Source: Verrucomicrobiota bacterium (lineage in GTDB: Bacteria; Verrucomicrobiota; Verrucomicrobiia; Chthoniobacterales; UBA10450). Taken from it: a stretch of 5,868 nt of DNA. This document shows positions 5,332-5,868 of this stretch, piece by piece. Below the pieces are notes generated by a model that saw nothing but the letters and a program-made list of their open reading frames with translations, had not been told where the DNA came from and searched no databases. The number at the start of each line of letters is the position of its first letter. The stretch's first letter is position 1. The position numbers and the translations under genes are program-made. The stretch spans positions 2,977 through 8,844 of the forward strand of contig QHON01000059.1 of NCBI GenBank assembly GCA_003218815.1, given 5' to 3'.

Positions 5332-5868
5332 TCACGATTTCTGTTCGATAATCCAGATTACGCTTTTCGCGTTCTGATCCACGCGTACGGCCGGAAGAGC
5401 AGAGTCTCCGGAAAAAATGCGCTCGATTAATTTCGGATCTTTGTTCGGGCCGATAAGAAAACAAACCGCCCGGGCCGCAAAGATTAATGGGAAAGTGAAG
5501 GTCAGCCGCCATGAATTCAATTTGGAAACGTAATTTGCCATGACACGCCGGTGCGTTTCCGAGAGCGCCTCAGTTTCCGGAAAAAGTGACGCGGTGTGTC
5601 CATCGTCGCCTAGCCCAAGCAAAATCAAATCGTGTTCGAAAATTTTCTCTCCCCTCTTCGCGGCCAACGCATCCAGCTGCGCTTGATATTCCTTTGCCGC
5701 CACAGCCGGCTCGAACTCGCCCCGCATCCGCAAAATCGATGAATCCGGTACGGACGCCGGCCGAAACAGGGCTTCGTTTGCCATTCGGAAATTGCTCTCG
5801 TTGTTTTCCGGCGGCACGCAACGTTCGTCACCAAAGGTAAACAGAATTTTTTCCCACGGTAAATCGCG
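5332..5868 (-). CDS. pgl: 6-phosphogluconolactonase, DevB type (partial, N-terminus outside the window)
   Basis: The enzyme hydrolyses 6-phosphogluconolactone to 6-phosphogluconate in the oxidative pentose phosphate pathway, in the cytoplasm. The last 178 residues are present. The first visible ones are RDLPWEKILFTFGDERCVPP, the family motif around GDER, followed by NNESNFRMANEALF, in which SNxRMA is typical. GLGDDGHTASLFP (visible residues 85-97) is the second signature; its His (visible 91) is the presumed general base. The C-terminal part (WRLTFTFPLI, AARAVCFLIG, NKDPKLIERI, LPAVRV) continues the family pattern to the stop at 5332. Family members are about 230-260 residues, so roughly 50-80 N-terminal residues lie beyond 5868. 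The frame is open to the window edge without a stop. Upstream partners such as zwf or gnd would lie outside the window. Confidence 0.95.
   Translation of the reverse strand, partial: RDLPWEKILFTFGDERCVPPENNESNFRMANEALFRPASVPDSSILRMRGEFEPAVAAKEYQAQLDALAAKRGEKIFEHDLILLGLGDDGHTASLFPETEALSETHRRVMANYVSKLNSWRLTFTFPLIFAARAVCFLIGPNKDPKLIERIFSGDSALPAVRVDQNAKSVIWIIEQKS

Overview
The window (5,868 bp, roughly half G+C) looks like a chromosomal accessory and intergenic-rich stretch of a free-living Gram-negative-type bacterium. Several products carry Sec signal peptides and beta-propeller repeats, few genes have a clear Shine-Dalgarno, and gaps hold short tandem and palindromic repeats. My impression is a soil Verrucomicrobiota-like organism, but no rRNA or taxon-specific marker is present, so this is a low-confidence inference.

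Layout. (1) 1-325: the relic of a secreted propeller gene (114-239, +). It keeps only a signal peptide and the first mature residues and ends inside a 7-bp tandem repeat. (2) 326-1080 (minus): a HigB/HigA-like toxin-antitoxin pair. The antitoxin is intact. The toxin is split by a one-base frameshift at about 943-948, and its N-terminal half is a 56-codon frame (910-1080). (3) 1161-2631 (+): an intact secreted six-bladed TolB-like (PD40) propeller protein, whose first mature residues match the relic at DNA level, followed 31 bp later by an unrecognised secreted protein. (4) 2632-2666: a heptamer array filling the whole gap between convergent stop codons. (5) 2668-3726 (minus): an exported Kelch-repeat propeller protein. 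(6) 3727-4048: a 322-bp gap with a palindromic repeat-like segment. (7) 4049-5104 (minus): an extended-SDR nucleotide-sugar epimerase resembling CDP-paratose 2-epimerases, with Phe at the usual catalytic Tyr position. (8) 5105-5331: a nested inverted-repeat element. (9) 5332-5868 (minus): 6-phosphogluconolactonase, cut by the window end.

There is no sign of one large coherent operon. The epimerase and lactonase share a strand but are separated by the repeat element. The most interesting part is the left end: a toxin-antitoxin locus with a broken toxin lies between a truncated and a complete copy of the same secreted-protein start, and a heptamer array marks the truncation point. I found no CRISPR array, tRNA, rRNA, transposase or phage gene, and no convincing new multi-gene system.
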